From: Rhizorhabdus histidinilytica
GTDB lineage: Bacteria; Pseudomonadota; Alphaproteobacteria; Sphingomonadales; Sphingomonadaceae
Assembly: GCF_900167915.1 (NCBI RefSeq)
Contig: NZ_FUYM01000001.1
Location: forward strand, 62,001 to 126,000
Length of the DNA: 64,000 bases
Direction of reading: 5' to 3'
Shown here: piece after piece, positions 36,537 to 44,741 of the stretch
Layout: each line of letters opens with the position of its first letter
Numbering within the stretch: position 1 is the stretch's first letter
Position numbers and translations under genes: made by a program
The notes under the pieces: generated by a model
What the model was told of the DNA's origin: nothing
The model's input: only the letters and a program-made list of their open reading frames with translations
Database searches by the model: none

Positions 36537-37235
36537 ATGAGAATCGGTCTCCCCGTCCTGCTCGCTGCCCTGCTGGTGGCGCCCGCCTGCGCGAAGAAGG
36601 CGCCGAGCTGTGAGATTCCCGCGACCTTGCCGCGGCCGATGCTCGAGGGGCCGACGGTCGACCAGCCGCGCCGGTTGCTCCCGATCGGCGGCTATACGCT
36701 GGCGGTGAGCTGGTCGCCGCAATATTGTATAGACAAAAGCAGCAGCCCGCGGGACCATATCCAGTGCGGCGGGGCAAACAGCTTCGGCTTCACCCTCCAT
36801 GGCCTCTGGCCCGACGGGGAGGGCGCGCTGTGGCCGCAATATTGCAAGCCGACCCGGCTGGTGCCCGATGCTGTGATCCGCGAACATCTGTGCAGCACGC
36901 CGTCGCCGCAGCTCATCCAGCATGAGTGGGAGAAGCACGGCACCTGCATGTCGAAGACGGCCGCCGACTATTTCGCGAAGAGCGGCAAGCTCTTCTCCGA
37001 GCTCGCCTTTCCCGACATGAAGGCGCTGAGCGGACGGACGATGACCGCCGCCGATTTCCAGCGGAAGTTCGCCGATGCCAATCCCGGCATGCGGCCCGAG
37101 GAGATGCGCCTGAACGTCAGCAAGGCCGGGTGGATGGAGGAGGTGTGGATCTGCCTCGACAAGCAGTTCCACCGCCGCGCCTGTTCAGCGCATCAGGGCG
37201 GCGCGGCGCCGGATCAGGTCGTGCGGATTCGCTGA
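36537..37235 (+). CDS. RNase T2 family ribonuclease, exported
   Basis: 232 aa. The N-terminus MRIGLPVLLAALLVAPACA is a signal peptide, possibly a lipoprotein signal. Both catalytic segments are present: CAS1 GFTLHGLWPD and CAS2 HEWEKHGTC, each with its catalytic His. It would act outside the cytoplasm as a scavenging RNase. Several Cys could form disulfides, which would suit the DsbA-like proteins encoded elsewhere in the window. It starts 13 nt after nadC. Confidence 0.9.
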   Translation: MRIGLPVLLAALLVAPACAKKAPSCEIPATLPRPMLEGPTVDQPRRLLPIGGYTLAVSWSPQYCIDKSSSPRDHIQCGGANSFGFTLHGLWPDGEGALWPQYCKPTRLVPDAVIREHLCSTPSPQLIQHEWEKHGTCMSKTAADYFAKSGKLFSELAFPDMKALSGRTMTAADFQRKFADANPGMRPEEMRLNVSKAGWMEEVWICLDKQFHRRACSAHQGGAAPDQVVRIR

Positions 37236-37266
37236 ACGATCCGTCACCCCGGCGGAGGGGGAGGGA

Positions 37267-37956
37267 CTATTCGTCGTCCGCCTCTGCCGCCTCCGGCCGC
37301 CCCTTGAAGCCCTGCGCGATCACGTACCATTCGGACGAATCCTTGCGGCTCGCCGGCGGCTTGGCGTGCTTGACGGTCGTGAACAGCCGCTTGAGCTCGG
37401 CGACCAGGCTATGGTCGGCGCCGCCCGCCAGCACCTTGGCGACATAGGTTCCGCCGGGCCGCAGAACCTCGCTCGCGAACAGGCAGCCGGCTTCGACCAG
37501 CGCCATGGTGCGCAGATGGTCGGTCTGCTGGTGGCCGACCGTGTTGGCGGCCATGTCCGACAGGACGATATCGGCGGGGCCGCCCAGCGCCTCTGCGAGC
37601 AGGGCGGGGGCCTCGTCGCTCATGAAGTCCATCTGCAGGATGGTCGCGCCTTCGATCGGGTCGGTCGGCAGCAGGTCGATGCCGACGATCGCCGCCTGCG
37701 GGCAGATGCGGCGCACCACCTGCGTCCAGCCGCCCGGTGCGATGCCCAGGTCGACGACCCGCTTCGCACCGCGCAGGAAATGGAAGCGCTCGTCGAGCTC
37801 GATCAGCTTGTAGGCCGCGCGCGAGCGATAGCCCTCCGCCTGCGCCTTGCGGACATAGGGATCGTTGAGCTGACGCTGGATCCACTTGATCGAGGAGGCG
37901 CTGCGCCCCTTCGCGGTCTTGATCCGCTGTCGCCCGCCATTGCCGCCTCGGCTCAC
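37267..37956 (-). CDS. rlmE: 23S rRNA 2'-O-methyltransferase
   Basis: 229 aa. It methylates U2552 of 23S rRNA. SAM site VVDLGIAPGGWTQVV, the DIVLSDMAANTVGHQQTDH segment, and YVAKVLAGG with catalytic Lys are typical of RrmJ/FtsJ. GTG 37956 overlaps the ppx stop by 4 nt and has AAGGATG upstream. ppx-rlmE is a common alphaproteobacterial pair. The frame extends further upstream only as antisense-like sequence. Confidence 0.94.
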   Translation of the reverse strand: MSRGGNGGRQRIKTAKGRSASSIKWIQRQLNDPYVRKAQAEGYRSRAAYKLIELDERFHFLRGAKRVVDLGIAPGGWTQVVRRICPQAAIVGIDLLPTDPIEGATILQMDFMSDEAPALLAEALGGPADIVLSDMAANTVGHQQTDHLRTMALVEAGCLFASEVLRPGGTYVAKVLAGGADHSLVAELKRLFTTVKHAKPPASRKDSSEWYVIAQGFKGRPEAAEADDE

Positions 37957-39020
37957 ATCAACATCCTTGTTTTGTCGCGGGCCATCAGTGAACGGAGGAT
38001 GCCTTCGCGGATGCCGCGATCGGCGACGCCAAGCCGTTCGGCCGGCCACATGTCGAGGATCGCATCGAGGATCGCACAGCCCGCCACCACCAGGTCGGCG
38101 CGCTCGTGGCCGATGCACGGCACCTCGGCACGCTCGTCGACGCTCATCCCGGCCAGTCGCGCGCTGATGTCGCGCATCGCGGTCACCGGCACGATCAGGC
38201 CATCGATCAGCCGTCGATCGTAATTAGGCAGGTCGAGATGGACGCTGGCGAGCGTGGTGACGGTGCCGCTGGTGCCGAGCAGCCGGCCCGGCCGGGTGCC
38301 CGGATCGAGCTTGGCGGCGAACTGCGCGAAGCTTTCGGCGACGCGCGCCCGCATCCGCGCGTAGCTGTCGAGCAGGCCGTCGCGGCTGTCGCCGACGTGC
38401 GGCTCGGTCTCGGACAACGAGACGACGCCCCAGGGCGCCGAATACCAGTCGATCACGCGTGGCGGGCTCTGGTCGGCATCGATCAGGATCAGTTCCGTCG
38501 ATCCGCCGCCGATGTCGAACACCAGCGCCTGTCCCTCGCCGGGCTCGAGCAGCACATGGCAGCCGAGTACCGCCAGCCGCGCCTCCTGCTCGGGGCTGAT
38601 GATCTCGAGCGCGATGCCGGTCTCGCGATAGACGCGCTGGACGAATTCGCGGCCGTTGGCGGCGCGCCGGCATGCCTCGGTCGCGACAGAGCGGACCAGC
38701 GAGACGCGGCGGCGGCGCAGCTTGTCGGCGCACACCGACAGTGCACTGACCGCGCGGTCCATCGCCGCGTCGGACAGCCGCCCGGTCGCCGCCAGTCCCT
38801 CGCCAAGCCGAACGATCCGTGAGAAGGCGTCGACCACCACGAACCCGTCGTCCGACGGCCGCGCGATCAGGAGCCGGCAGTTGTTGGTGCCCAGGTCGAG
38901 CGCGGCATAGTTGCTGCGCGGAGGAAATTGATGGGATGGGGAATGCGCGCGACGCCCCCCTTCACGCGGCGGGCGCGGCGCGACCATATTGGGGCCGTGC
39001 GCCATGATCGTCAGTCTCAT
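37953..39020 (-). CDS. Ppx/GppA family exopolyphosphatase / pppGpp phosphatase
   Basis: 355 aa. Actin-like ATPase fold with AALDLGTNNCRLLIA, VRSVATEACRRAANG, ALVFDIGGGSTELI and LGTSGTVTTLASV. It is the short form without the C-terminal HD-like domain of E. coli Ppx. It may hydrolyse polyphosphate or pppGpp. The start is uncertain: ATG 39020 (chosen) or 39005; the frame itself opens at 39101. It is coupled to rlmE. Confidence 0.9.
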   Translation of the reverse strand: MRLTIMAHGPNMVAPRPPREGGRRAHSPSHQFPPRSNYAALDLGTNNCRLLIARPSDDGFVVVDAFSRIVRLGEGLAATGRLSDAAMDRAVSALSVCADKLRRRRVSLVRSVATEACRRAANGREFVQRVYRETGIALEIISPEQEARLAVLGCHVLLEPGEGQALVFDIGGGSTELILIDADQSPPRVIDWYSAPWGVVSLSETEPHVGDSRDGLLDSYARMRARVAESFAQFAAKLDPGTRPGRLLGTSGTVTTLASVHLDLPNYDRRLIDGLIVPVTAMRDISARLAGMSVDERAEVPCIGHERADLVVAGCAILDAILDMWPAERLGVADRGIREGILRSLMARDKTRMLM

Positions 39021-39109
39021 TCTCTCACCATGCGGGAAAGCATCCGCATGGAACCTGGCAGCGAACCTAGAGGGAGAAGCCGGGGACGGCAAGGGCGGCA
39101 TCCACCCCG

Positions 39110-39138
39110 TTGACAGGCCGCACGGCCGACCTTATGTG
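39110..39138 (+). promoter_or_regulatory. tRNA-Gln promoter
   Basis: Perfect TTGACA (39110-39115), a 17-nt spacer and TATGTG (39133-39138), 17 nt before the tRNA 5' end. Confidence 0.65.
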
Positions 39139-39155
39139 CGCCGCTCTGCCAGTGA

Positions 39156-39229
39156 TGCCCCGTCGTCTAAAGGTAAGACTACGGACTCTGACTCCGTCAA
39201 TTGAGGTTCGAATCCTCACGGGGCATCCA
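39156..39229 (+). tRNA. tRNA-Gln (anticodon CTG)
   Basis: The cloverleaf folds by eye: acceptor TGCCCCG/CGGGGCA, D-stem GTCT/AGAC, anticodon stem ACGGA/TCCGT with loop CTCTGAC (anticodon CTG), T-arm GAGGT TCGAATC CTCAC. Encoded CCA ends at 39229. Confidence 0.95.
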
Positions 39230-39342
39230 GGCATTTCCGATCCCGCAGATCCGCATTCCGAACCGCGCGTCAGAACCTTTTCGCGCGCGTCGCGTTCTCT
39301 GCTCGTCGGCCTGTGCCGTCCTGGAGGATGAGGATCGTCATC

Positions 39343-39651
39343 ATGAACGTTCGTAGGACAACAATCCTGGCCTGTTCGGTGCCTTTGCTGCTGGTCTCCG
39401 CCTGCCAGACCAGCGATCCCACGGCCCGTGGCGCCGCCCGCGGGGCGGCGATCGGCGCGGCGGGCGGCGCTGCCGTCGGTGCACTCGCCAACGGAGTCGG
39501 AGTCGGCGAGGGCGCCGCGATCGGCGCGGCGGCAGGTGCGGTGATCGGCGCGGCGACCGCGGGCGACGGGCGCCGTTACTATCGCGACGGGCGCGGCTGC
39601 TATTATTACAAGGGCGACCGTCGCCGCTACGTCGATTCGCGGCGCTGCTGA
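39343..39651 (+). CDS. Glycine-zipper lipoprotein
   Basis: 102 aa. Lipoprotein signal ending LLLVSAC (Cys21). Then comes a Gly/Ala-rich zipper (about 30-75: GAARGAAIGAAGGAAVGAL and GVGEGAAIGAAAGAVIG) and a short Tyr/Arg/Cys-rich end (GRGCYYYKGDRRRY). This layout matches small 17-kDa-antigen-like or YMGG-type outer-membrane lipoproteins. ATG 39343 has GAGGA at good spacing; ATG 39328 has the site too close. A second glycine-zipper protein lies at 58837. Confidence 0.8.
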   Translation: MNVRRTTILACSVPLLLVSACQTSDPTARGAARGAAIGAAGGAAVGALANGVGVGEGAAIGAAAGAVIGAATAGDGRRYYRDGRGCYYYKGDRRRYVDSRRC

Positions 39652-39661
39652 GCCCTGGACT

Positions 39662-39702
39662 GGGGCCGGCCGCACAAAGGTGCGACGGCCCACAGCTTTT
39701 TT
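39662..39702 (+). terminator. Terminator of the glycine-zipper gene
   Basis: GGGCCGGCCGCAC and GTGCGACGGCCC pair around AAAG, with CACAGC and then TTTTTT after the stem. Strong Rho-independent form. Confidence 0.85.
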
Positions 39703-39714
39703 CGTTTCTCCCTG

Positions 39715-39743
39715 CTGACATGTTTCGCGCGCGCCGATAATCT
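39715..39743 (+). promoter_or_regulatory. Candidate GST promoter, near-leaderless
   Basis: CTGACA (39715-39720), a 17-nt spacer and TAATCT (39738-39743), 9 nt before ATG 39753. No ribosome site is seen. Confidence 0.5.
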
Positions 39744-39752
39744 GCCCGCCCG

Positions 39753-40424
39753 ATGTGGCAGCTTTACCAATTCCCCCTTTGTCCCTTTTCCCGCAAGGTT
39801 CGCCTCCAGATGGAGGAGAAGGGCATCGCCTATGACCTCGTCCGCGAATCGCCATGGCTGCGCCGTGACGAGTTTCTCGATCTCAATCCGGTCGGGCAGA
39901 CCCCGGTCCTGGTCGATCCGGGCAGCGGCGTCACGCTGATCCATAGCTGCGCGATCTCCGAGTTCATCGAGGAGACGGTCGAGCCGGTGCCGATGCTGCC
40001 GGGCAGCGCCGCCGCGCGCGGCGAGATTCGCCGGCTGGTCGCCTATTTCGACGAGAAATTCTACGCCGACGTGGTCGGCCCGCTGCTCTACGAACGCGCG
40101 CTCAAGCGCATCGTCCACCGCGCCTCGCCCGATGCGGGCGTGCTGCGGCAGGCGATGAAGGCGGTCAACGACCATCTCGACTATATCGACTATCTGGTCG
40201 GCAGCCGCCGCTGGATCGGCGGCCAGCTCCTCAGCCTCGCCGACCTCGCCTGCGCGGCGCACCTCTCGGTCGCCGACTATCTCGGCGGGATCGACTGGCG
40301 TGGCCATGAAGAGACCAAGCAGTGGTATTCCGGCATGAAGTCGCGCCGCTCGCTGCGCACCATCCTGTCCGAGAGGATGGAGCTGGTCAGTCCGCCCGAA
40401 CATTATGAGAAGCCGGATTTCTGA
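39753..40424 (+). CDS. Glutathione S-transferase family protein
   Basis: 223 aa. The N-terminal thioredoxin-like half begins MWQLYQFPLCPFSRKVRLQMEEKG with a CPFS motif, then LNPVGQTPVLVD (cis-Pro) and SCAISEFIEE. The C-terminal helical half has a DLACAAHLSVADYLG segment. The CPFS cysteine suggests an omega/beta-like or thiol-transferase type. The substrate is unknown. A promoter 9 nt upstream suggests a leaderless mRNA. Confidence 0.9.
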   Translation: MWQLYQFPLCPFSRKVRLQMEEKGIAYDLVRESPWLRRDEFLDLNPVGQTPVLVDPGSGVTLIHSCAISEFIEETVEPVPMLPGSAAARGEIRRLVAYFDEKFYADVVGPLLYERALKRIVHRASPDAGVLRQAMKAVNDHLDYIDYLVGSRRWIGGQLLSLADLACAAHLSVADYLGGIDWRGHEETKQWYSGMKSRRSLRTILSERMELVSPPEHYEKPDF

Positions 40425-40440
40425 CGGCTGCTCGAGGGAC

Positions 40441-40519
40441 GTCATCCCAGCGAACGCTGGGATCTCCCTGCCTTCCGGCGACGAAGGAAAGTGAGATTCC
40501 AGCTTTCGCTGGAATGACG
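40441..40519. repeat. Family A repeat, copy 8 (GATCTC type)
   Basis: 79 bp between the convergent GST and M20 genes. Left arm GTCATCCCAGCGAACGCTGG, right arm TTCCAGCTTTCGCTGGAATG. It is the shortest copy. It could serve as a bidirectional terminator by position. Confidence 0.85.
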
Positions 40520-40520
40520 A

Positions 40521-41849
40521 TCATCGTTTCCCCCGCGCCTCCGCGCTCAGCCGCGACATCAGGATCGCGGCGCGCTTCGCCTGGGTCGGGATCGAGGCGA
40601 GGTCGACCGCCTCGCCCGGCGCATGGTCGCCGGTCGAATAGGGACCCATGCCGGCGAAGCTGTCGACGTCCTTGGCGACGAAGCTGACGTCGCCCGCGCC
40701 GCGCTTGAGCGGGTCGAGCGGCGGCATCTCGGGCAGGCCCATGTCGCGATTGACGCGGTTGAGCCGGTCGAGGATCGCACGGTTGCCCGGGGTTGGCGCC
40801 ATCGCAGGATAGGCCCCCTTGTCGAACTCGATCGTGGCGCCGGTGCCGGGCAGATGCTCGGCGACGATCGCGGTCATCTTCGCCTTCACCCGTTCGGTCT
40901 GCTCGTCGGACAGGGTGCGCAGGTCGCCGCGCGCTTCCGCGATGGGGGCGATGATGTTGCTCTTGCCGGTCGCGGTCGCGCGGATGCCGTCGGCGTCGGT
41001 CGCCTCGGTCGCGCCGCCGGCGATCAGGCCGACATTGTAGGTCAGGTTCGGCTCGGGCAGCTCCCGGCGGAAGCGGTCGACGATCCGCGCCAGCTCGTAG
41101 ATCGCGCCATAGCCGACCTTGTCGCTAAAGATGCCGCTCGAATGGCCGCTATTGCCGGTCGCCTTGACCACCCAGGAGCCGGCGGAGCGCCGCGCGACCG
41201 ACCCCATGTCGCGGCCGCCGTCGCGGACCAGCCCCTCGAAGTCGAGCGCGACGTCGGCGCGCTTGCCGGCGGCGATCAGGTCGGCGCGGGCGATCTCGAC
41301 CGGATCGCCGACATCCTCCTCGTCGCCCGTCAGCACCACCTCGATATCGGCATCCTTCAGCGTGCCGGCGGCCTTCATCGCGCGCAGCGCTGCGACGATC
41401 ACCACCATGCCGCCCTTGTCATCGCCGGCGCCGGGCCCCTCGGCCCAATCCTTGCCCTTCAGGGTCCAGCGCTGGAACGGGCTGTCGGGTTCGAACACGG
41501 TGTCGAGATGGCCGATCAGCAGCAGCCGCTTGCCGCGGCCATTGCCCTTGTGGACCGCGACGATGTGCCCCGCGCGCCCGGCCTTCTCCATCGGCACCCA
41601 GCGGACCTCGAAACCGAGCGGTTCGAGCTCGTCGCGCATGATCGCCCCGACCTTCGTGACGCCGGGCAGGTTGCGCGATCCCGAGTTCACGTTGACGAGC
41701 CTTTCCAGCAGCCCGACGGTGCGGTCGCGTTCGGTGTCGACGGTCTTCGCCATGGCCGTTTCGGTCCTGGTCAGGGCGGCGGAGAGCGATGCCGGCACTG
41801 CGGCAGAAAGGACACAGAGCGCGAGAATCCTGGATTTTCCGAAGGTCAT
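40521..41849 (-). CDS. Exported M20-family metallopeptidase (glutamate carboxypeptidase-like)
   Basis: 442 aa. Signal peptide (ILALCVLSAAVPASLSAA). Di-zinc ligands appear in LLIGHLDTVF, GPGAGDDKGG, TGDEEDVGD and later GDHAPGE. The dimerisation domain is near 190-300. It resembles carboxypeptidase G2, which removes C-terminal glutamate from folates and peptides. Location is probably periplasmic. AGATGAGG precedes ATG 41849. Confidence 0.9.
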   Translation of the reverse strand: MTFGKSRILALCVLSAAVPASLSAALTRTETAMAKTVDTERDRTVGLLERLVNVNSGSRNLPGVTKVGAIMRDELEPLGFEVRWVPMEKAGRAGHIVAVHKGNGRGKRLLLIGHLDTVFEPDSPFQRWTLKGKDWAEGPGAGDDKGGMVVIVAALRAMKAAGTLKDADIEVVLTGDEEDVGDPVEIARADLIAAGKRADVALDFEGLVRDGGRDMGSVARRSAGSWVVKATGNSGHSSGIFSDKVGYGAIYELARIVDRFRRELPEPNLTYNVGLIAGGATEATDADGIRATATGKSNIIAPIAEARGDLRTLSDEQTERVKAKMTAIVAEHLPGTGATIEFDKGAYPAMAPTPGNRAILDRLNRVNRDMGLPEMPPLDPLKRGAGDVSFVAKDVDSFAGMGPYSTGDHAPGEAVDLASIPTQAKRAAILMSRLSAEARGKR

Positions 41850-41861
41850 GTCGGCCTCATC

Positions 41862-41890
41862 TTGTATTTGCCGGCAACATGGATCATATG
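41862..41890 (+). promoter_or_regulatory. Possible DEAD-box helicase promoter with a long leader
   Basis: TTGTAT (41862-41867), a 17-nt spacer and CATATG (41885-41890). It would give a 5' leader of about 185 nt containing a hairpin CCTGTCC/GGGACAGG near 41945-41965. Long leaders are known for cold-induced helicases. No other gene is seen in 41850-42082. Confidence 0.3.
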
Positions 41891-42082
41891 CCGCCCCGCG
41901 TCGATGCTGTTCCGCAGCATCTGGCCGTGAGCAGCGTGATCACCTGTCCATTCCAAAGGGACAGGCCGGCTCCGGCCCCCGGAACGCATCAGCCGAAGGC
42001 TTCCCTATTCACGCGGGTCGTCATGAGAACCCGCTGTCGCATGGACTGTGTCCGTGCGCCCGCACCCTTTGAAAGTGCAATT

Positions 42083-43402
42083 GTGACCAAATTTTCCGAG
42101 CTTGGCCTGATCGAGCCGATCCAGCGTGCGCTGGCCGCCAAGGGCTATGACATCCCCACGCCGATCCAGTCGCAGGCGATCCCGCCGCTGCTGGAAGGCC
42201 GCGACCTGTGCGGCATCGCCCAGACCGGTACCGGCAAGACCGCGGCCTTCGCGCTGCCGTCGCTCAACTATCTCCACGACAATCTCAAGCACACGCCGCC
42301 GCAGGGCTGCCGCATGCTCATCCTGTCGCCGACCCGCGAGCTGGCCAGCCAGATCGCCGAGAGCTTCGTCCAGTACGGCAAGTTCCTGCGCCTGAGCGTC
42401 GCGACGGTGTTCGGCGGCGTGCCGATCAACCGCCAGATCCGCCAGCTTTCGCGCGGCGTCGACATCCTCGTCGCGACGCCGGGCCGCCTGCTCGACCTGA
42501 TCGACCAGCGTGCCCTCAACCTGAAGTTCGTCGAGATCTTCGTCCTCGACGAGGCTGACCAGATGCTCGACCTCGGCTTCATCCACGCGCTCAAGCGGAT
42601 CGACCAGCTCCTGCCGAAGAAGCGCCAGTCGCTGTTCTTCTCGGCGACCATGCCGAAGGCGATCGCCGAGCTGGGCGACCGTTTCCTGACCAACCCGGTC
42701 AAGGTCTCGGTCGCGCCGCAGTCGACCACCGCCGAGCGGGTCGAGCAGTTCGCCACCTTCTGCAACCCGCAGGAGAAGCAGGCGCTGCTGACGATGCGCA
42801 TCCGGTCCGAGCCGATCGATCGCGCGCTGGTCTTCACCCGTACCAAGCATGGCGCCGACCGCGTCGTGAAGAACCTGCGCGCCGCCGGCATCGCGGCGGA
42901 GGCGATCCACGGCAACAAGAGCCAGCCGCAGCGCGAGCGCGCGTTGGGCATGTTCCGCAGGGGCGAGGTCAAGATCCTCGTCGCGACCGACATCGCCGCG
43001 CGCGGCATCGACGTCGGCGGGGTAAGCCATGTCTTCAACTTCGAACTGCCCAACGTCGCCGAGCAATATGTCCACCGCATCGGCCGCACCGCGCGCGCGG
43101 GCGCCGCGGGCATCGCCATCGCCTTCGTCGCCGATGACGAGCGGCCCTATCTCAAGGCGATCGAGAAGCTGACCAAGGTCAAGCTCGACATCCAGCCGCT
43201 GCCCGAGAATTTCGTCGCCGAGAAGGCCAAGCTGCCCAAGCCGGCGCCGAGCCAGCCGCAGCCGCAGGGCCATGGCGATCGCAATCGCCGCCACGACGGC
43301 GGCGCGGGCGACCGCAATGGCCCGGCCAAGCGCCGCTTCAGCCGCCCCAAGGGCGCGCCGGGCGCGCATCGCAACGCGGTCAAGAAATTCGGCGGACGGT
43401 AA
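42083..43402 (+). CDS. DEAD-box RNA helicase (RhlE-like)
   Basis: 439 aa from GTG 42083. All core motifs are present: Q-motif region (FSELGLIEPIQRALAAKGYDIPTPIQSQ), AQTGTGKT, PTRELA, TPGRLLD, DEAD, SAT, ARGID and HRIGRTARAG. The C-terminal tail (about 380-439) is basic, Pro/Arg/Gly-rich and probably binds RNA, as in RhlE proteins. It acts in ribosome assembly or RNA turnover. An upstream ATG frame exists, but it lacks family sequence. Confidence 0.94.
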   Translation: MTKFSELGLIEPIQRALAAKGYDIPTPIQSQAIPPLLEGRDLCGIAQTGTGKTAAFALPSLNYLHDNLKHTPPQGCRMLILSPTRELASQIAESFVQYGKFLRLSVATVFGGVPINRQIRQLSRGVDILVATPGRLLDLIDQRALNLKFVEIFVLDEADQMLDLGFIHALKRIDQLLPKKRQSLFFSATMPKAIAELGDRFLTNPVKVSVAPQSTTAERVEQFATFCNPQEKQALLTMRIRSEPIDRALVFTRTKHGADRVVKNLRAAGIAAEAIHGNKSQPQRERALGMFRRGEVKILVATDIAARGIDVGGVSHVFNFELPNVAEQYVHRIGRTARAGAAGIAIAFVADDERPYLKAIEKLTKVKLDIQPLPENFVAEKAKLPKPAPSQPQPQGHGDRNRRHDGGAGDRNGPAKRRFSRPKGAPGAHRNAVKKFGGR

Positions 43403-43407
43403 GGCTC

Positions 43408-43443
43408 ATATCCTCCCCATGTTCTGCATGGGGAGGATATTTT
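43408..43443. terminator. Bidirectional terminator
   Basis: Perfect 14-bp stem ATATCCTCCCCATG / CATGGGGAGGATAT with a TTCTG loop, followed by TTT on the plus strand. It sits in the 39-bp gap between the convergent helicase and aminotransferase genes. Confidence 0.85.
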
Positions 43444-44608
43444 ACGATCGGGCCAGCACGTCGCGCATCCGCGCCAGCCGGGTGATGGCCTCGTCCAGCA
43501 CCGCGTCCTCCTTGCAGTAGCACAGGCGCAGGATGTTGGTGACCGGTGCCTCTTCGAAGAAGGCCGAGACCGGAATCGTCACCACACCGCCTTCCATCGC
43601 CAGCCGATCAGCGGCGCTCACATCGTCGAGCGCGATGCCCGAGGCGGTCAGGTCGACCGAGACGAACCAGGTCGCCTGGCTCGGCAGCACTGCGTAGCCC
43701 GCCCTCTCCAGCCCCGCGACCAGCCGGTCGCGCGAGCGGGCGAAGCCGGCGCGCATCTCCTCGAACCAGGCCTTCGGCTTGGCGAGGCCCTGCGCCGCAG
43801 CCCATTGCAGGTTGGGCGGGGTCGTGAAGGTCAGGAACTGGTGCGCCTTGGCGACCTGCCGCGCGAGCGTCTCGCCGGCGACCATCCAGCCGACCTTCCA
43901 GCCGGTCAGCGCGAAGATCTTGCCGGCGGAACCGATCTTGACGGTACGGTCGCGCATGCCGGGCAGCGCGATCAGCGGGACATGGCCGCCATCGAACACG
44001 ACATGCTCCCACACCTCGTCGCACAGCGCGATGATGTCGTGGCGGATGCAGCGCTCGGCGATCATCTCCAGCGTCGCGCGGTCGTACATGCGGCCGGTCG
44101 GGTTGGCGGGATTGTTGAAGATGATCAGCCTGGTCCGGTCGCTGATCGCGGCGTCCAGCGCGGTGGGGTCGAGCGTCCAGGCGGGCGGCTCGAGCCGGAC
44201 CAGTTTCGGCACCGCGCCGGCGCGGCGGACCATCGGCAGATAGGCGTCGTAGAGCGGCTGGATCAGCACCACCTCATCGCCCGGCGCTACGAGGCTGAGG
44301 ATCGCGCCCGCGATCGCCTCGGTGGCGCCTGAGGTGACGACCACCTCCTTCTGCCAGTCGAGCGCCAGGCCGTGATGCTTGCCATAATGGGCGGCGATCG
44401 CCTGCCGCAGTTCGGGAATGCCGAGCATCGGCGGATATTGATTCGAGCGTTCGATCAGCGCGTCGGCGGCCGCGCGGCGGATATCCTCAGGGCCCGGCGC
44501 GTCGGGAAAGCCCTGGCCAAGGTTGATCGCCCCCGTCTCGCGGGCGATCGCCGACATCTTCTCGAAGATCGTGGTCGGCAGGGCGGCGTAGATGGGATTG
44601 AGGCTCAT
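43442..44608 (-). CDS. PLP-dependent class I/II aminotransferase
   Basis: 388 aa. Fold-type I signs: INLGQGFPDAPGP, VTSGATEAIAGAI, NNPANPTGRMY, ALCDEVWEHVVFDG, and the PLP lysine in IGSAGKIFALTGWKVGW. It is close to the YbdL / kynurenine aminotransferase / N-succinyldiaminopimelate aminotransferase group, with broad specificity for Met, Gln or aromatic amino acids. The exact substrate is not clear from motifs or neighbours. Confidence 0.92.
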   Translation of the reverse strand: MSLNPIYAALPTTIFEKMSAIARETGAINLGQGFPDAPGPEDIRRAAADALIERSNQYPPMLGIPELRQAIAAHYGKHHGLALDWQKEVVVTSGATEAIAGAILSLVAPGDEVVLIQPLYDAYLPMVRRAGAVPKLVRLEPPAWTLDPTALDAAISDRTRLIIFNNPANPTGRMYDRATLEMIAERCIRHDIIALCDEVWEHVVFDGGHVPLIALPGMRDRTVKIGSAGKIFALTGWKVGWMVAGETLARQVAKAHQFLTFTTPPNLQWAAAQGLAKPKAWFEEMRAGFARSRDRLVAGLERAGYAVLPSQATWFVSVDLTASGIALDDVSAADRLAMEGGVVTIPVSAFFEEAPVTNILRLCYCKEDAVLDEAITRLARMRDVLARS

Positions 44609-44650
44609 CCGTCAGCGGATAGAGGGTGCCGCGCGCGCGCTCAAGCAATC

Positions 44651-44735
44651 GTCATCCCGGCGGGGCCGGGATCTCGGGAGAGGGGAGAAGGGGTCGAGGC
44701 AGGAGCCTCCTGAGATCCCGGCCGCCGGGATGACG
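44651..44735. repeat. Family A repeat, copy 9 (GATCTC type)
   Basis: 85 bp between the aminotransferase and the histidine kinase genes. Left GTCATCCCGGCGGGGCCGGG and right GATCCCGGCCGCCGGGATGA. Its spacer end (GGCAGGAGCC...CCTGAGAT) nearly matches the copy at 51315. Confidence 0.83.
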
Positions 44736-44741
44736 GGTTGC

